From the NCBI GenBank assembly GCA_021399445.1, contig JAJTUQ010000009.1, positions 79,501 to 143,500 of the forward strand: a DNA stretch of 64,000 nucleotides, written 5' to 3'. Shown piece after piece: positions 45,662 through 57,906 of the stretch (positions are counted from its first letter, which is position 1; each line of letters starts with the position of its first letter). This DNA comes from Xylogone sp. PMI_703 (Eukaryota; Ascomycota; Leotiomycetes). The notes under the pieces were generated by a model. It did not search any database. It was not told where the DNA came from and saw only the letters and a program-made list of their open reading frames with translations. Both the position numbers and the translations under genes were made by a program.

Positions 45662-46862
45662 AGCTCGTGTTATTCTAGTAGTGAGATAGGGAGCGCAGCA
45701 ACAAGTTTTAGAAAGTAGATAACAAATGAAGGCTGTTCAGTGACCGGGAACCGTATCCAAAACTTTCCATTTATGGAACCAGATAAAGAATTGATCGGGG
45801 GTGGTATAAGACGAAGCTGTAATGTATTTCTTTGAAATATATATTTTTGCAGTCCGTATTTCAATGTATAGGCCTACAATCGGATCTAGGGTGATAATTT
45901 AACCAATAAAAAGCGAAGGGGCTGCTCCCAGGCTTTTATATTACTGTTAGATAAGTGGACAGCAATATACTCATTATAGCGAAGCATAAAAATAAGATCG
46001 GTTTCAAATAAGCTGTTGACGGAATTACCCAGCCACCAGGAAACTAAATCCAACCACGAAGCATAAATATGAGTAGAACTGCACGAGACTCGAATGAAAT
46101 GAAGTCCATATCAGTCATAATATTAAAACAGCAACATACGAGAGAGATCAAGAAGTAGGTTATATACAAGCAATTGAACAAGATACAGTTATTTTGATCA
46201 GGATTTTACATTGGAATTGGTAGTGAGTAACGGCAGAACGACGATCCTCATTATTATATGGAGGCATATTGAGGCTAAGCAGAATGGCACATCTTAGCGC
46301 TTGTGGTACGTAATCAACACATCTCATACGAGTAACCAAATTCGCTGCTTTCCAATACACATCTTCGTTGAAGCTAAAAAATTAGCTGCCAGAATCGCAT
46401 GCTGCACAGTATTCTCAATGAGTTATTGAGCGCGTAGCTCGAAAGACCGTCGCCATGACATGTGCAAATTAGGATGCGAAGTATTCAACAAAGTAACAAT
46501 CCACAAGTTCTTGGAGATCAACTGTGACACCCCCGGCTTTAGTATAACTTGATCTGATAGTGAATTTGATTCTAGTGTAGAAAGGATCAGTAACTATGGT
46601 TCTTCTCGTTTAGTTTCACTACATCTACGATATACTATTGTCTTGAGGCAACTACTAAAGAGACATATGTCATCATAGAATGTCTCGCTAAAATTTAATA
46701 AGTTAGCCATCGAGCAGATTGCCGCCCAAGTCTAGTTTTACGTCCACAAATGCTGCGGGCCTATGACATAGGCCGGATATAATTTGGTTGGGAGTATAAA
46801 ACTCGTTATGCATTTTGCGTCACATTTCGTCCGTTGTAAGACCGAACATGGTTTTATGAAAC
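45662..46862. other. Intergenic, no gene recognised
   Basis: AT-rich sequence downstream of the GH93-like gene up to the inverted hAT copy. Short frames only. Confidence 0.5.
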
Positions 46863-49052
46863 TATACATGGGTATATCGTTTTATATCATTTTTCTAGAT
46901 ACTAAAACGTTTTAAGAAAAAATACTCTATCTTAAAACGTTTAATGTTTAAATGATATAAATAATATAAAAATGATATAACATTTAAAGTTATATATATG
47001 TTAACCTCACTCAATCTGATCTATAGTATCATCATCAATTTCTTTTAAGTCATCTTCTGGAACTGGTTCCATATTCATATCCATCTTATTAACAGAAATA
47101 GACTGGATGTGGCCTTTTTGTAGCCAGCTACCAAGATACTCAATTCTCTGTATATTAAAGTATGTAAGACGAGAGTGATCTCATGAGTATATCCTCCTTG
47201 TACCAGAGAAAGTATGCTCTGCTTCTGATGACTCTGGTAGAATAGAGAGGATCTCTATAACCATTTGGCTAAGACGAGGATAACATTATTCAAGAGGTAT
47301 ACAATTAATACGAAATGTAAACTATTCAATAAAAATCATAAAGTCATCATTAATATGTGAATCACTTGTTATAGCCTCCATTGACTCCATAATCTGATCG
47401 AGGATAATAGCCCGGCGTTTTAAGGATAGTAACATAACATCAGCGTTATTTGGACGTTCTGGAGGAAGCTAATTCTTGAATTCTGCTTCCCAAATTCTGC
47501 AGGCAGCCACAATTACAAGCTTATGTTATTCATCTGGCCAGTTCTTCTTAAGATAAACAACTCAACAGCTAAGATTTAGAAAAAGGATAACAACGTATAC
47601 AGGAACTTCTTTAGTCATGGTATAATATTTGTTGAGTACAAACCATCCCATTTCAATAGATCAGAGCATATAAAAAACGTAATACATCTGTTGAAATATT
47701 AGAATCAAACTTCAACAAAGTATTAAACTTACATATAAATATATTTTCAATATTAGTAAATTCATCAAGTGATTCAGAAAACTGTACAAGTAGCTCTTCT
47801 CCAGAGATATCAGTGATAACAGCAAAGGCAACTATAAAAGCCTTCTTTGAGGATGCAAGTAGAAAAGCTTAAAGTGAAAGATTAATAATATATATAATAT
47901 ATCGGATCTAACGTTGTTTAACATTAAATTTGACTTATTTAAGAATTAGTAAATTTAAACTTAAAACTTAAAACTAACAATATGTTTATCTTGTAAAAGA
48001 GATTTAAGATATATTAAGCAGATATCGTTTGAAGAAGTATTATCTTTAGTATAATAACCAATCTGACTCTGAATATCAAAGCTTTCTAGAGTTTCTAGGA
48101 CAAGTTGTGCCTGCTTCTCTCCAGAATGGGAATACCGACATTCTGGAAAAGCTAAAAGAGCCTTTTGAAGGGTATAGTCACTACTAACCCACTGTGCACA
48201 TACTGCCAGGAGAACAGATCGATGTGGAGATGTCCAGAGGTCAGTAGATATATGAATAGACCCTCTTGCTGATGAAAGATTAACCTTAAGATATTCCTGG
48301 TAAAGAATATAATTTAAAGTAATATGTCGTATTGTTGTACGCCGAGATGAAATGAGTAAATCTTCAATTATATAATTATTAACAAGTATTATATTCTTTA
48401 ACTTATTTTATTTTACTGCCGAAAAGAATAATCGACGTCAAGTAAGTAGTCCGATAAGAACTTCACGATACTTTTGCTTATTGAAACTATTACGAAGAGT
48501 ATTATAAAATGAAATAGACGTTAACATAGATGAAATATCCTGCTGTGATGTTTAAGGCACTGAAGAGGAGACTCCAGGAAATGAGTGTCGTAATATAACA
48601 TAATTAATAATATTAATTCGATAAGAACTAATCTATATAGTACAAAATCGACAGATGTATTGGGTTTTTGTTCGTTTGCGCTTTAAACTATCTGATTATA
48701 CATTTTCTGTACGTATTACAGTATCGAAATAAGGTAATGTTAAAGGCCTGGATGATATAAAGGCAAATGAACTTGTAAGAAATAAGATGTCAGATGACAT
48801 CTTAATACATTATACATATTGTATAAGATCATTGATCAAAGAATTGAGGTTATATGTGGTTAAATTTAAGGAGCTAACACAGTTTTAGAAATTTTCTATA
48901 AATAGAAATGTGCCAAGGCTTTTATATCGTTCTTATATTGTTCAAACGTTTTAACAATGCCAAAACACCAAACGATATAAACAATATAATTAAGCCTTAA
49001 CGCGTTAAACGATATAACGATATACACAAACGCGTTAAAGTGCCCACGTATA
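46863..49052 (-). mobile_element. hAT-like transposon family 2, copy B (inverted, heavily AT-mutated)
   Basis: Reverse-complement relative of 16111-18720: left end TATACATGGGTATATCG, right end GCCCACGTATA. On the minus strand the same transposase blocks can be followed, for example the C-terminal acidic tail at about 47009-47075, the WTSPHRSVLLAVCAQW region near 48180-48245 and the BED region near 48640-48700. It is shorter and more AT-rich than copy A, with further stops. No target duplication is visible. Confidence 0.75.
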
Positions 49053-49942
49053 CCTCGAGCTCGTCACATTGAAGCGAGGAAGGGCTAAAGCATCGTTGCG
49101 TACTGTTGTCGACTAAGGCCATAACTTAGTTAAGTGCTTGAGTGGCTGAGTGATTGAGCCATAGGAGAGTAGGTAGGAGTAAGTAGGAGGACACGCTCTT
49201 ATATAGGTAGAAAGATCACTCTACAAGGATGTCGGTGATTTGTTTTCGCGTTTTCAAAACAGAACCTAAGCCAAATCAAGAATACTTTCGGAGCTTATAT
49301 CTTGACTACAAGGTAAGTTACCATCCAAAAAAGAAATTAATTAGAAACAAATATGTTAGAGCTATCGAATAAGCCTACTCCGGCGAGGTTTAATTACGTT
49401 CTGGTGTTGTAAACTTGTAGCGCGTGTAAAAGGAAAAATGGAGCCCCAGTACATAATTCTGAAGCTATTCCCAACTTCAAAATCGTTAAAAGAAGTCACA
49501 TTTTAGAAAACCTTAAAACTAGTTAACACAGCAGTCCAATAAGTATCAAAATTGGATTTATTTGAAAGCCTTACCTTAGCCTGGAGCTTTCATTAGGTTA
49601 AGGCCGTCCATACTATTATAGTATCGTTAGGGAAGAAGCTATGGACGTCTATCATATGCATTACCCCAGGAATAGCTTAAGCGAACCAAGAAATCAAAGG
49701 GTGTTGTGGCTGAATTGAGTCGGGATTGAGGCTGAGCAGCACCCCTACAAATACAGGCGTATACAGACTGTATTACGCTTACACTGCTGTATTATACTGT
49801 ATTGTATTTTTTTCTAACCAAGCACGGAATACAGCTACTGTATTGTAATAAACTGTATCTGTATTGTATTACAGAGCCTGTATTGTATACGGCTACACTA
49901 TTCCCCACACTGCTTGCATCAATGTCCTGGTGCGGACATTTG
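49053..49942. other. Intergenic with TACTGTATTG-type simple repeats
   Basis: Irregular repeats of ACTGTATTGTA occur at about 49765-49900. No gene is recognised. It ends at the left edge of duplication copy 2. Confidence 0.5.
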
Positions 49943-52404
49943 ACACGTGTAGTGGAAAACGAGACACAGAAACTATGAATGCTTAGCCAATTGGAGAGCG
50001 GTAACTTTTGCGAATGCTTTGGTGGCCCATGTAGTATGCTTTGAAGTTAAAGCCAAAGTGGAGCTTGTAGTGGAAGATGAACCACGAACCGCGCGCCAGC
50101 CTGAGTGCGTGGCGCACGTGCAGTATATATTACTCACTAGTTTGTACATCCGCCTGTGTTCCATGATGACATGGAATCAGAGGCGCATTAGGTTTCACGC
50201 TACGCTTTCTGTTGGTGGGGAACTGTTGTAATTCCGACAGTCCGCGGCTTCCGCACCGTGGCTCCGCCTACATAAGGCGAACGCCTGCACCAGTTTTCCG
50301 CAGCCAATGCAACCGCATTTATTGTCCGCAGTCTCCTGGACCGCATGCGAAATGGACGACGGGGTCGAGGGCACGCGCTCGCCACATGCTTGTCTGTCAT
50401 GCCGTTGTATGAAAAGGGGGTGCGATCGGACGTACCCAAAATGCGTACTTTGTGTCCAGTAAAGTCCCCGACGTGCACCAGTTTCCCCAAAGAGACAAGT
50501 AACTAGCGCTAAGAGGCCGCATAGGAACAACTGCAATGTGTCTATGTCTTTCGTCGGAAACAGAGGAAAAGTCAAAGAGTAGATACAAGCCCAATGGCTT
50601 CTCTGCCCGCTGGGAGCTCTATTTCCAATCGCCACCCGGCTAATGCACCCGGCGAAAGAGAGACCGTACGTGAAGGCCTGTCCGACTGGAGTGGTTCTGA
50701 CTCCCTGGCTACGCGATTTCTTGATCCAGAGATCTTTCGCCAGATGCAGTTAGAAATCCCGAAGGTAGAAGTGGCTATCAATAAGAGCATTATCGACTTA
50801 GTCGGCGGCATAGTGGATATTCAGACTACTGCTAATATCTTTTTCGACACTGTATACACATAGATGCCTATCATATCAAAGAAGTAGTTCTTCGCCAAAC
50901 TGCCTTGTATTCTATCTAATGGAAAAGCTGAGCTATTTCTATTGATACTATCCATGAAACTGGTTTCCTCTTCCGTGAGCATGGGCAGAACGATACTATA
51001 CCGGATAATGAAGCAGTTTTACTTCGATATAAAGTTATCTGGGATGCTTTCTCTCCAGATTCTTCAGTCAGCTATCCTGATCGTGCTCTACGAGCTAGGA
51101 CATGTTATATATCCAGCCGCTTTGTTATCTTTTGGGTACTGTGCCTGCTATACTATTGCCTTCAGAATTGAGAGAACAATAAGCTCGCTAGATGATGTAA
51201 ACCTCCCCTGGATCGAAGTGGAAGAATGTTGCTGAGTGTGGTAGTCGATCTTGTTACCAGATAGGCATATCTAATAACCTCTCTATATCAGATCTTTGTT
51301 CATGTCCCTACATTATTTCCTTATTTGTTTATGTAATATATGATTACTGAGGTATACTTGGTAGATTTCTAAATCTCACTAACCCTAGATGGCAGCTTAT
51401 AACTCCAGAGCCAGGAACAGGGAGCTATCTATCGGTAGATGATGTAATGTAAGATACAGGAGTAGATGAATAAATCGCTACTTATACGGCGGATTATTGC
51501 TAATCGCAAAATATAGTCATCGCGCCCTGAAGATGCATTAACTCTAGAGTCATCTGCTGGGTTCCATCTGGGTCGATTTGCCCGATTTGCACAGGCAGCA
51601 CGTCTCCTCAGCCAAGCTCTTCATCCCGCAGCTGAAGAGCCGAGCGAAAACACACAGCTACAACACATAATTTTCGCCCTCGTTAATGTTTCGGAGGTAG
51701 AGGGAAACCTGAGCAAGTGGGTATTTTGCACTCAGCTAGCTGTATACTATAGGTACATCAGTCCTTTATTAATAACTCTAGCCTTGCTAAAGAACGAAGC
51801 GCTATACTTTGGCTCGAAATTCCACAGTCGCCCTTGGAAAGTCAGAGCACCTCGGTATCCAAAAACGCTGATAACTCGATTTCACCAGAAGCTGTCTCCG
51901 CCCTGAAGACGGTTTTAGAACAACATCATATTTTTTAGCAGAGCCAGAGGGACAAAAGTGCGACCGAGTCTCACCTCTCTTATTGTATTATATATATAGA
52001 GCAGCATTTATCTATTTGGGGATCAGGCACGCTACCTCGAGCAAATCAATCACAGAAAATCTGAATATTCTAAAAGAGGTATTACAGCTGTTTAACCGTC
52101 GGTGGTTAGTTGCTGGTAAACATCTGTCTTTCATTTCACTTTTTTCTTGGCTGGGGCTTATGTCACCTCCAGGGATATATCTGTCACTTTTAGAGAGATG
52201 GGAGATCATATTGCTGATGTACAATAAAAACGAATGAGAGATTACTGTCCTCTCGATTGTCATACGTTCTATGAAAGATAACTAAATACTGAATTTCTAC
52301 GATCGCTTGCTTCGCTCGCCTGGGCGACAGACTACTAATGTAGCAACTGTTACAGAGGTGCCTGTCCAGAGCCTGTGCCGGTGGGACAGGAAGTAAATCA
52401 TGCT
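49943..52404 (+). repeat. Dispersed 2.4-kb duplication, copy 2
   Basis: Homologous to 7959-10313 in the same orientation, about 42 kb away. It is GC-richer and closer to the ancestral coding sequence. It contains a small insertion (about 50095-50145) relative to copy 1 and lacks 7 bp near 52204. Confidence 0.85.
50330..52240 (+). pseudogene. Zn2Cys6 transcription factor relic (copy 2)
   Basis: Blocks in order are: zinc cluster ACLSCRCMKRGCDRTYPKC (50385-50455), which lacks a properly placed sixth cysteine; a linker and start of the middle domain in 50594-50863 (LDPEIFRQMQLEIPKVEVAI, NIFFDTVYT then TAG); FYFDIKLSGMLSLQ and LIVLYELGHVIYPAALLSFG (50942-51235); a SSAGFHLGRFARFAQAARLL block near 51540-51610; and the C-terminal IYRAAFIYLGIRHA with LQLFNRRWLVAG (51983-52237). 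The order is that of fungal_trans regulators. Stops such as 50861-50863 sit where Trp or Arg codons are expected, so this copy is also dead. Confidence 0.75.
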
Positions 52405-52490
52405 TAGTTTCAAAATTCTAACGTTCCCTATCAAAACGACTTAATAGTCTGGTATAAGACTCGAAAGTTGAGACTATCTGACTATTACAG

Positions 52491-54348
52491 TCACATATTT
52501 ATGAAGACGACATCGGTGTCTTTATCGCCGTGGACCTGAACCGTGATTTCGACCTTTTCGGACTGCTCTGTTACTTGACGAGTTTCCTTCAGATCACCGT
52601 CAATGTATATTGCCCATAGCCCTCTTCGCAAGTTGTACGCACCGAGCGCCATTTCCACTGGTTTCTGGTTCCATGGTTTCATCGTCACGACTAGAGCGTT
52701 CGCGTCATTGTCCCAGGTTCCGCGCAGAAAATTGACTCCGCTTTCTAGGCCAGGGCTATCCACCCATGGCCTCTCACGTAGGGTTTCGCGTGTCCATGGT
52801 TTCTCCCACATGATTTTCTGCCCATCTTTGACGTTCAACCGTGCGTATCCAATTCCCGCGTTCCCTGTGAGAGGGTCCATTCGAACCAAATTGCCTTCAT
52901 GGTCGACGAGCTCGTCGAGACGCGGATAATACAATCCACCATTTTCCCAGGATGGCTTCTGGTGGACGTCGACATAACGTAGCAGACTCTCCAGCTCTTG
53001 TGTTCTTCCGACCTCGGACAACCATTCAACCACATAGCCGAGTGTTGGGAAAGGTAATGGGGTAAAATGAGATTTTTTACCAGCAGCATCGGCGATGGCA
53101 CGATCAATGGTCTCCTGTGACGATGGGTTGGCCCCTTCTTTTTCAACTAAGTTTCGGATGGCGCGGGCAATATTTGGGGGTTTCAGGGTTGTCTGGCCCC
53201 GAACAGTAGTCAGGTAGCCAAGCACTTGACTATCGTATACTGAATAAACAAAATCCGAGTTCCAGGAATTCATGAAGGCGTTAGCCCTGTAATTCTAAGT
53301 TAGCTTGTGGACGCCGATTTCTGGAAGACGATGTGGTAGCTATCACACATGCGGTTCGTACCATGCTGTGAGTCCGATGTCATCCACCGACACCATATCG
53401 TCCTGCTTTGGACGCCACCAGTCAGCATACAGACCGTTTGGTTGCAGCATGTTACGAGCAGTCCACGCTCTCTTGTATTTGTCGAGCACAGCATCAATTC
53501 GGTTTGTTCCGTCTCGTACATCATTGTACCGAACAGCAATAAGCTGTCTCTCGTCAGTCCAACTTGCCTTCTGAAAATACTACTAGATCAAAGCTGCAAA
53601 TACGTACTGGAAACTGATTACAGACGACAAACACGGAGTTAGGCTCACAGCACACTCCCATCCACTGATTCTTTTCCATTTCCTTGAGAATGATCTCCTG
53701 GAGACCCCGATTATCATATTTGAAAACTTCTGGGCCGAAACCCCAAAACATTGGATCCCAATTAAAAATCAACGAGTCAGGCTTCTCAAACTCATCATCG
53801 TCGAATAACATGCCATAAAGCGATGTCATCAAGAGTAGATGTCCAGAATACATTATGTTCTCTTCCTTGACAGGATCGGCCCACGGTTTGCGCAGCTCGA
53901 CCAAAGAAGGATCGAGCAAGGAGCCAGACATGGACGTGTTGAACCAGTAGCCCCACACTTCTCGTCGCAGCATCTTATGAATAAGCCTGCGCATCAGCGA
54001 TTTGAAAACCGGACGCAGGGCTGGGAGGCGGTGGTAGTGTGCAACTCCAGTTGCGTAGGCCATGGCCGATAGCTGGTAACGATAGGCATCGTCCCACTCC
54101 TGCGCTGGATCTTGAGAACCCATGTGGCGCCATTCTCCATCAACTTGTGCACTGAGGTTGTAGAAATGGCGAAGATGGCCCGCCTGAAGGGAGGAGAGTT
54201 TAGGGTACTGAGCAAGATCTAAGGGCAGTCTTTGAGGGAAACCTCCCTCAACTTCTGTGGAGCGCAGCCGAACAAGTGTCTGGCTTTGGGGCATACTTGT
54301 GAGATTTTTTGCGATATGACCGGAGACAAGAGTAAAGTTAAGATGCAC
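52491..54348 (-). CDS. Linalool dehydratase/isomerase (LDI)-domain protein
   Basis: Exons 54348-53608, 53543-53362 and 53286-52491 with introns of 64 and 75 bp join in frame to 572 residues. An alternative start is the ATG at 54294. The first exon has LQAGHLRHFYNLSAQVDGEW, EWDDAYRYQLSAMAY, MLRREVWGYWF, NIMYSGHLLLMTSLYGML and CCEPNSVFVVCNQFP. The last holds two Cys residues nine apart, like the active-site pair of bacterial LDI. Later blocks include LIAVRYNDVRDGTN, LTAWANAFMNSW and NAGIGYARLNV, typical of fungal LDI-like proteins. The bacterial enzyme hydrates and isomerises myrcene/geraniol/linalool; the fungal substrate is unknown and may belong to terpenoid metabolism. No signal peptide is evident. 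Confidence 0.8.
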
Positions 54349-54630
54349 GCTTCTTTCCTTAGCTTCAATATTTCTGTCCTCGAAGACGTTGGAGATATAT
54401 ATGAATATGCGGACAAAATTGCTCTTTGATTATAATGGGGTACAATATGATTGCCTGCCGGAGCCGGGCAACGAGCTGTTACGCTGCTAGGGGATGCATT
54501 TAGTACATTTCTGAAGTGTATTCCTGTCTCCTTAAGCTAATAGTGGAACAGGTTCAGCGTCCGCCAGCCAGCTCTCTGAGAATATTCTTGACTGATACCA
54601 AGTGGGTTTGCCAGCAGAGCGCGTTTACTG
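54349..54630. other. Upstream region of the LDI-like gene
   Basis: An overlapping minus-strand frame (54416-54219) begins MSAYSYISPTSSRTE but is out of frame with the LDI exon. A further 5' exon cannot be excluded. Confidence 0.4.
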
Positions 54631-54632
54631 TA

Positions 54633-54824
54633 TCCCCCTTGGCTGGTAAAATGGCTCACTTTTTGCACGACAATTATATTTCCCTTTTCGACGACTCGGT
54701 TAACTTTATACAAGACGATCTTAAACACTTTTGTGAGAAATTACTACTTACTAATCTAACTGAGCATCCAAAAGGGAAATATAATTGGCGTGCAAAAAGT
54801 GAGCCATTTTACCAGCCAAGGGGA
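54633..54824. mobile_element. Stowaway-like MITE, 192 bp
   Basis: Arms of about 50 bp are nearly perfect inverted repeats, running CCCCTTGGCTGGTAAAATGG at the left and back at the right. TA flanks both ends (54631-54632 and 54825-54826), fitting a Tc1/mariner-type target duplication. It can fold into one long hairpin. The frame across it (54516-54827) is an artefact. Confidence 0.85.
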
Positions 54825-54826
54825 TA

Positions 54827-55609
54827 AGCCTAGGTTCTATAATTGTGTTAGGTGCTTGATAGCTTCCATTTTAGGACCCTCCAAGTTTTCGCAGAAATAG
54901 GGCGGACCCACTTCACTGCTGTGGTTGGGAATGTTGCCACCGCGCTACGAGTATTTCATGCGCATCTTCGGGGCGGGATTAGAAGATGGGAGAGAGTCGC
55001 GGCGCGGAGTTATAGACGGGTAGGATGCTAGTCCCGCGCCGCTCTTGAGCTAAATTACTAGTGCCGGAAGATCCGCTGCGCCAGCGTGGCTAGCCCCACG
55101 ACCCATCCTTGCATGATCTACCCCACTCTAGCCATTACAGGCGATGAACCAGCTCAACGGTTCTGTTTATATTACAGTAATTACGCGAGGTACAGTATTG
55201 AACCTGCCAATCTTTTAACGCCAGGCCCCGAACAGCTCCGGATGTTTGTCTATCATATGCTTAGTCGCATCTGTTGCTTGTGCGTCGCACATGCCAAAGC
55301 CGATGTCACCCGCAGCCATGGTGTACTTTACTGCAAATGATGGGTATTTTGCTTAGCCAGTGTTTCCAACAATACTGTATTGCAATACTAGGGCTGTATG
55401 GGTATGGATTGTTTAAGCCAGATCTGTATTGGTATGGATTATTAACTGCTGAAGCCACATACTGTTGGTAACACCTGAGTTCACTAGAACATATTGATTA
55501 TTACCGACAGATTGTATTGGATTGTTGCGCCGGTATCGGTCTTGGCAAGTGGATTTAGATAAGTGCCCAAGTGGACTTAGCCATCCCCTTTTGTTTTTGC
55601 GGTCCCAGA
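54827..55609. other. Intergenic, no gene recognised
   Basis: The 84-codon frame at 55086-55340 is not recognised. Near 55365-55440 there are TGTATTG/TGGTATGGATT-type short repeats similar to those at 49790-49900. Confidence 0.4.
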
Positions 55610-55662
55610 CAGGGTTCGGGAACAGGGTTCGGCGATCGGGCCGCTCTTGGCGGTTGTCTACT
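55610..55662. repeat. Family B TIR terminus
   Basis: CAGACAGGGTTCGG and GGCGATCGGGCCGC..TCTTGGCGGTTGTC match the ends of the 21504-22235 element. Only this end is present here, and a short internal duplication of GGGTTCGG is visible. Confidence 0.6.
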
Positions 55663-55675
55663 ATCGGAGTTTCGC

Positions 55676-55863
55676 CGTAGAGTCTCAAATTTAAGGGCAT
55701 ATGAGCTAGCCCAATCAGTATTAACCGATGATAACTCAATCCTCACATGGATTGGCTGACGAGGATTCGATCACCTTCTTCCTTAAATTATGGATAAAAA
55801 CGATACGTTAGGTAGTATTAAACCCCCAGGTGGCGGATATGCCCTTAAATTTGAGACTTTACG
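55676..55863. mobile_element. Small MITE with 27-bp inverted ends
   Basis: CGTAGAGTCTCAAATTTAAG at 55676 continues to GGCATAT and recurs inverted at 55837-55863 with one mismatch. TA occurs just inside both tips and could be the target duplication. It is about 188 bp and non-coding, and sits directly beside a family B terminus. Confidence 0.65.
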
Positions 55864-56111
55864 TAGGTAACAGCATAAGATGTGGGGACTGCAATCACAA
55901 ACAATTGGTACGGTCAGCGGCGTTCTGGCATGGCAGGAATATCTGTTACGCAAGGAATTAAGCTAACTAAAGTATATTCAAGCAAACACTTTATGCTGTC
56001 TTGCTCAGAAGAGATATATATATCTAAAGGTCTATCCTCGGCGGGACCAATTCAGCATCTCACATCATATTAGTTTTCTACGTGGAGTAATTAATAAGTA
56101 TCTCTCGCAAA

Positions 56112-57035
56112 ATGGCTTCAAATCCCCCATCTGCTGCTTGTTGCATTTCAGGGTTCAAACATGAAGGCACACCACGAGGAGAGATGAAAAAAATAGATGG
56201 AGGCAGGTTGATAATGCTCAACCATCGATTGTGACTGTTCACGAAACTAACGAACCTCTTATTACTAGTGGACACATACATAGCGTCTCCGAAGTCAAAG
56301 GGACACGATAAGGCCATCCTTATAGTGAGCGACGCCCTTGGAATCTACAACAATAGCAAGCTGCTTGCTGATGATTTCGCGGACCGCGGGTATTTCACGT
56401 TGATTCCAGACCTTTTCGATGGTGATGCGATACCAGCGAAAAACTGGGAAGAGGGAGACTTCGATTTGCCCACTTGGTTGGCCAAGCATCCTGTCGAGAA
56501 AGTTGACGTGATTATAAAAGATTTCATCGATTATCTTAAAACAACCGTTGGAGCAAAGGTGATTGGTGGAGTGGGATACTGTTTTGGGGGAAAGGTAAGT
56601 TTTGTGGTATTAATTTCAAAACAATAATACTAATTCGTTTGTTTTCAGTACGTCGCCAGATTTCTGAGGCCAGATCAACTCAAGGCTGGCTTTACTGCTC
56701 ATCCGTCTTTCGTCACTCGGGAAGAGCTTGGTAATGTCAAAGGTCCTCTTTCAATTGCAGCAGCAGGTGCGTATCAAAGAATTATATCTCATAGTAATAC
56801 AGAATGCTTACAGAATATTGATCAAGAGATTGACGATATATTTACACGCTCATTACGCCACGAGTCCGAGGATATCCTTCAGAAAATAGGAATACCATAT
56901 CAGATAAGTCTATTCAGCGGCGTGTCTCATGGTTTTGCTGTAAGAGGCGATCTTTCTGTATGCCTAGACAAGTTCGCCAAGGAGCAGGCATTCCGGCAAG
57001 CTGTAGCATGGTTTGATCTTCATCTGCAAAAATGA
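56112..57035 (+). CDS. Dienelactone hydrolase-family alpha/beta hydrolase
   Basis: Exons 56112-56202, 56269-56594, 56649-56766 and 56803-57035 give 255 residues, the normal family size. Intron 1 appears to use a GC donor (G|GCAGGT) with a CTAAC branch; only that splice joins KKID to GVDTYIASP in frame. KAILIVSDALGIYNNSKLLADDFADRGY and GYCFGGK (nucleophile Cys region) are characteristic, and GVSHGFAVR carries the catalytic His. The last intron acceptor is slightly uncertain (the model gives AECLQNIDQ). Such enzymes hydrolyse dienelactones or related esters in aromatic degradation; many fungal members have unknown substrates. Cytoplasmic, no signal peptide. Confidence 0.85.
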
Positions 57036-57199
57036 AATTTTGGCCAGAATTTGTTACTACATCTATGAAGAATCAGCACGACATTCTTGATTTATTCTAT
57101 AAATTAAATCGTTATCACACTTTCTGTTCAAGTGGCTTGTATCGTAATGCATACAGGATGTTGTGCAGCAGAGTCTGGATGTTGGTGACTGTCACCAAC
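57036..57199. other. 3' flank of the hydrolase gene
   Basis: Short non-coding stretch. GGTTGGTGACTGTCACCAACC-like symmetry directly precedes the hAT remnant. Confidence 0.4.
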
Positions 57200-57419
57200 C
57201 ATACGTAGGCACCTTAACGCGTTTGCGTATATCGTTATATCGTTTAACGCGTTAAGGCTCAATTATATCGTTTATATCGTTTGGCGTTTTGGCATTGTTA
57301 AAACGTTTGAACAATATAAGAACAATATAAGAGCCTTGGCACATTTCTATTTATAGAAAATTTCTAAAACTGTGTTAGCCCCTTAAATTTAACCACATAT
57401 AACCTCAATTCCTCGATCA
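57200..57419 (+). mobile_element. hAT family 2, copy C: left-end remnant
   Basis: About 220 bp almost identical to the first part of copy A (16111 onward), starting CATACGTAGGCACC. It ends abruptly at CCTCGATCA, after which the sequence differs from both other copies. Either an internal-deletion derivative or a truncated copy. Confidence 0.8.
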
Positions 57420-57710
57420 GTTGTCAATCAGTTGCTTATCGATTAATCGATAAGCGATCACGCAATCAAAAACCACGAGGGCCACAGGTTGTATAATTTT
57501 ATGTATTATGCATAAAATTTTAATAGCCCGAAAAGTTGCAAAAGCTCTTTCAAAATGAGCGCAAACTCAGGTAGGACTTAAGTTTAGGCTCATTTTGATG
57601 GTAGGTAATTTTGTATGTAAATTAATCCTTTTTAAATTGAGAGCAAAAGGAGCTTTCAAGGATAAGATGACTAGTAAGGGCTAAAATACACGTGATCCCG
57701 ACGAATTGCC
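57420..57710. other. Spacer before the copia element, no gene
   Basis: AT-rich, with a TCGATTAATCGATAAGCGAT-type palindromic patch near 57440-57460. Ends with the target site CACCC of the copia insertion. Confidence 0.45.
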
Positions 57711-57715
57711 CACCC

Positions 57716-57906
57716 TGTCAGAGATATTGCTTACGTAATTGGCGTTGGCCAATCATAGCTGTAGAAGCTAACGGTCGGTAAAAGAGAAGAGTTTTACCGG
57801 TTTACCCCTATGTACTGTACATCATCAAGACTGGCAACGAATAGAGTCTCTGTACCATACAATTTATATGTGGAGTAGCCTAACCACTGCGCCATAACCT
57901 CTGACA
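57716..57906 (+). repeat. 5' LTR of the copia element
   Basis: Starts TGTCAGAG and ends CTCTGACA, an 8-bp inverted terminus. The last 36 or so bases (from TAGCCTAACCACTGCGCC) are shared with the solo LTRs at 447-636 and 7370-7559, although the middle differs. Confidence 0.95.

Noticed and set aside
54516..54827. 103-codon frame
   Set aside because: It is the translated arm-loop-arm of a MITE.
57880..57906. Possible tRNA gene (TGGCGCAGTGGTTAGG on the minus strand)
   Set aside because: Only a D-arm-like stretch exists. No B-box, anticodon arm or acceptor pairing follows, and the sequence is the conserved end of an LTR.
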